Below are positions 7,424 through 8,466 of a stretch of DNA of 8,466 bases, piece by piece (position 1 is the stretch's first letter; every line of letters starts with the position of its first letter). The stretch lies in contig CAMJPH010000086.1 of NCBI GenBank assembly GCA_946407715.1, forward strand, positions 1 through 8,466, given 5' to 3'. Source of the stretch: an uncultured Bacteroidales bacterium (lineage in GTDB: Bacteria; Bacteroidota; Bacteroidia; Bacteroidales; WCHB1-69). A program made the translations under genes and the position numbers. The notes under the pieces are model-generated. The model searched no databases and was not told where the DNA came from. It saw only the letters and a program-made list of their open reading frames with translations.

Positions 7424-7490
7424 AATTATGAAAAGACACATCATTATTCTTTTAATTTTCAGCGTGTTCGCTGGTGCCTCCGCGCAAAGC
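7424..7490 (+). repeat. Leader repeat copy 1 (signal-peptide DNA)
   Basis: A 67-base stretch, AATT plus the first 21 codons of the gene, is repeated at 8032-8098 with two differences only (TTA/TTG and TTC/TTT), both synonymous. Similarity ends abruptly after the codon for Ser21. Confidence 0.9.
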
Positions 7491-8009
7491 CGTATGCCAG
7501 ATAACGATACTTCAAATTTGCATAATTGCAAACATAGTGTAGGATTAAATGTAGGATGGAAAAATGGTATTGCAATGAAGTTCAACGTAGGAAACAACTT
7601 ATTCGTACAAACGGATATTGGAGCAAATCTACATTTTCTAATACCTATACTTCCCATTCCTTATGACATAGGCTTTGACATCAAGCTGTTGTATGAAAAG
7701 AAATTTCCCAATAGAACTAACACTTTTTGGTTTGCAGGAGGAAGCCTCGGTGGAGGCGTGGTTCCCCATAGTGCTGGGAAAAAAGAGGTTTCTTTTAAAG
7801 GAACGGTTCAACCTTTGTTGGGCATAGAATATAAAATGGATTCTGCCCCTCTTTCGTGGCAATTTGAAGCCTCTTTTGGGTACAGTATCATTTACTCAAG
7901 CAAAGCAGCTGACCCCGCCAATCGTTACGGGTTCACTGTGGATGAAAATCCATACCATTTTTTTGATTTTGCACTTGTAGCATCTCTACACTATCATTTT
8001 GGGAAATAA
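7428..8009 (+). CDS. Outer-membrane beta-barrel-like protein
   Basis: A 193-residue exported protein. Residues 1-19 are a signal peptide (MKRHIIILLIFSVFAG with ASA before Q20). The mature part looks like a small outer-membrane beta barrel: alternating aromatic/hydrophobic and polar strands such as HSVGLNVGWKNGIAMKFNVG, LFVQTDIGANLHFL, TFWFAGGSLGGGVV, VQPLLGIEYKM, SWQFEASFGYSIIY and a final strand FFDFALVASLHYHFGK. No specific family or ligand can be named. The frame is open 42 bases further upstream to a TTG, but the ATG directly before the signal peptide is the clear start. It follows the insertion sequence by 44 bases and is 26 bases before the next gene, with which it shares its leader sequence. 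Confidence 0.75.
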   Translation: MKRHIIILLIFSVFAGASAQSRMPDNDTSNLHNCKHSVGLNVGWKNGIAMKFNVGNNLFVQTDIGANLHFLIPILPIPYDIGFDIKLLYEKKFPNRTNTFWFAGGSLGGGVVPHSAGKKEVSFKGTVQPLLGIEYKMDSAPLSWQFEASFGYSIIYSSKAADPANRYGFTVDENPYHFFDFALVASLHYHFGK

Positions 8010-8031
8010 TATCAGTTATAAACATAAAAGT

Positions 8032-8098
8032 AATTATGAAAAGACACATCATTATTCTTTTGATTTTTAGCGTGTTCGCTGGTGCCTCCGCGCAAAGC
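8032..8098 (+). repeat. Leader repeat copy 2 (signal-peptide DNA)
   Basis: This copy of the 67-base leader repeat at 7424-7490 encodes the same 21 residues with two silent differences. The DNA after it is unrelated to that after copy 1 and is clearly GC-richer. Confidence 0.9.
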
Positions 8099-8466
8099 TA
8101 CACACAGGCGTTCGACAGTGTGTTCCAGCACGTTGACCTCAGCCACACCTCGACGGGCATTCTGTATGAGCGGGTGCTGCCGCTCAGCAATCTGGTCAGT
8201 TATGTGACCGACATTCCTCATCCTGCGGACACTTGCGATTTCTATCAGTTCGTTATGGCCTACGACGAGCTCTATTGCGCGGGGGCGCAAAACACCTTTT
8301 TGACTGATTCAGTGGAGAGGATGTTGGGATACATCCCTACAGATAACTCAACTGTAGTGCTTGGAATGTTGCATGCCAACTTCAACACATTCGACACTTC
8401 CGCTTTGAGACAGCGCTTGTATTACGATGCTGACAGTGTCCTCTGGGAAAACACCACCATAAATGT
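8036..8466 (+). CDS. Exported protein, N-terminal part (runs off window)
   Basis: An ATG at 8036 opens a frame with no stop for 143 codons to the window edge, so the gene is partial. Residues 1-19 are the same signal peptide as in the upstream gene. The mature N-terminus continues YTQAFDSVFQHVDLSHTSTG, then ILYERVLPLSNLVSYV, then CDFYQFVMAYDELYC and later GYIPTDNSTVVLGMLHANFN. I recognise no catalytic motif. The pattern recalls N-termini of large secreted Bacteroidota proteins, many of which end in a T9SS sorting domain, but the C-terminus is not in the window, so this is inference. Spacing of 26 bases suggests an operon with the beta-barrel gene. Confidence 0.78.
   Translation, partial: MKRHIIILLIFSVFAGASAQSYTQAFDSVFQHVDLSHTSTGILYERVLPLSNLVSYVTDIPHPADTCDFYQFVMAYDELYCAGAQNTFLTDSVERMLGYIPTDNSTVVLGMLHANFNTFDTSALRQRLYYDADSVLWENTTIN

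Overview
The window looks like chromosomal DNA from a Bacteroidota bacterium, most likely of the order Bacteroidales. The evidence is a C-terminal type IX secretion (T9SS) type A sorting domain, several exact matches to the Bacteroidota -7 promoter element TAnnTTTG placed just upstream of start codons, the lack of clear Shine-Dalgarno sequences, a LytTR-type regulator and an IS30-family transposase. No species can be named from the sequence alone.

Layout. Bases 1-209 hold a perfect 23-bp-stem terminator hairpin and no gene. Bases 210-3154, all on the minus strand, form a GC-richer housekeeping block that reads guaB (IMP dehydrogenase), then a two-domain universal stress protein, then a flavin reductase family protein. 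The gaps are 30 bases and then a 1-base stop/start overlap, so it is probably one transcription unit driven by a promoter just upstream of guaB. Upstream of it, also on the minus strand, lies a regulator with a LytTR DNA-binding domain and a C-terminal winged helix. Its likely membrane-anchored N-terminus sits in another reading frame, so the gene appears frame-disrupted.

From about 3950 to the end everything points right and the character changes to an accessory, surface-protein region that is AT-richer and mosaic. It holds a small cysteine-rich exported protein of unknown function (4266-4760), a non-coding stretch with dispersed-type palindromes (4761-5102), a T9SS-secreted protein (5103-5984), a decayed secreted-protein gene with an amber stop just after its signal peptide (5990-6301), a perfect 50-bp palindrome (6307-6356), an IS30-family element, an outer-membrane beta-barrel-like protein (7428-8009) and the start of another exported protein that runs off the window (8036-8466). 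The last two genes begin with nearly identical signal-peptide DNA, although the rest of each is unrelated.

How it fits together. The left half supplies guanine nucleotide synthesis with stress and redox accessory functions. The right half looks like a rearranging locus of envelope and secreted proteins, with an insertion sequence, gene decay, duplicated leader sequences and several strong palindromes. I did not find a clear new defence or biosynthetic system. The most unusual structures are the 50-bp palindrome abutting the insertion sequence, the split LytTR regulator and the shared leader cassette.
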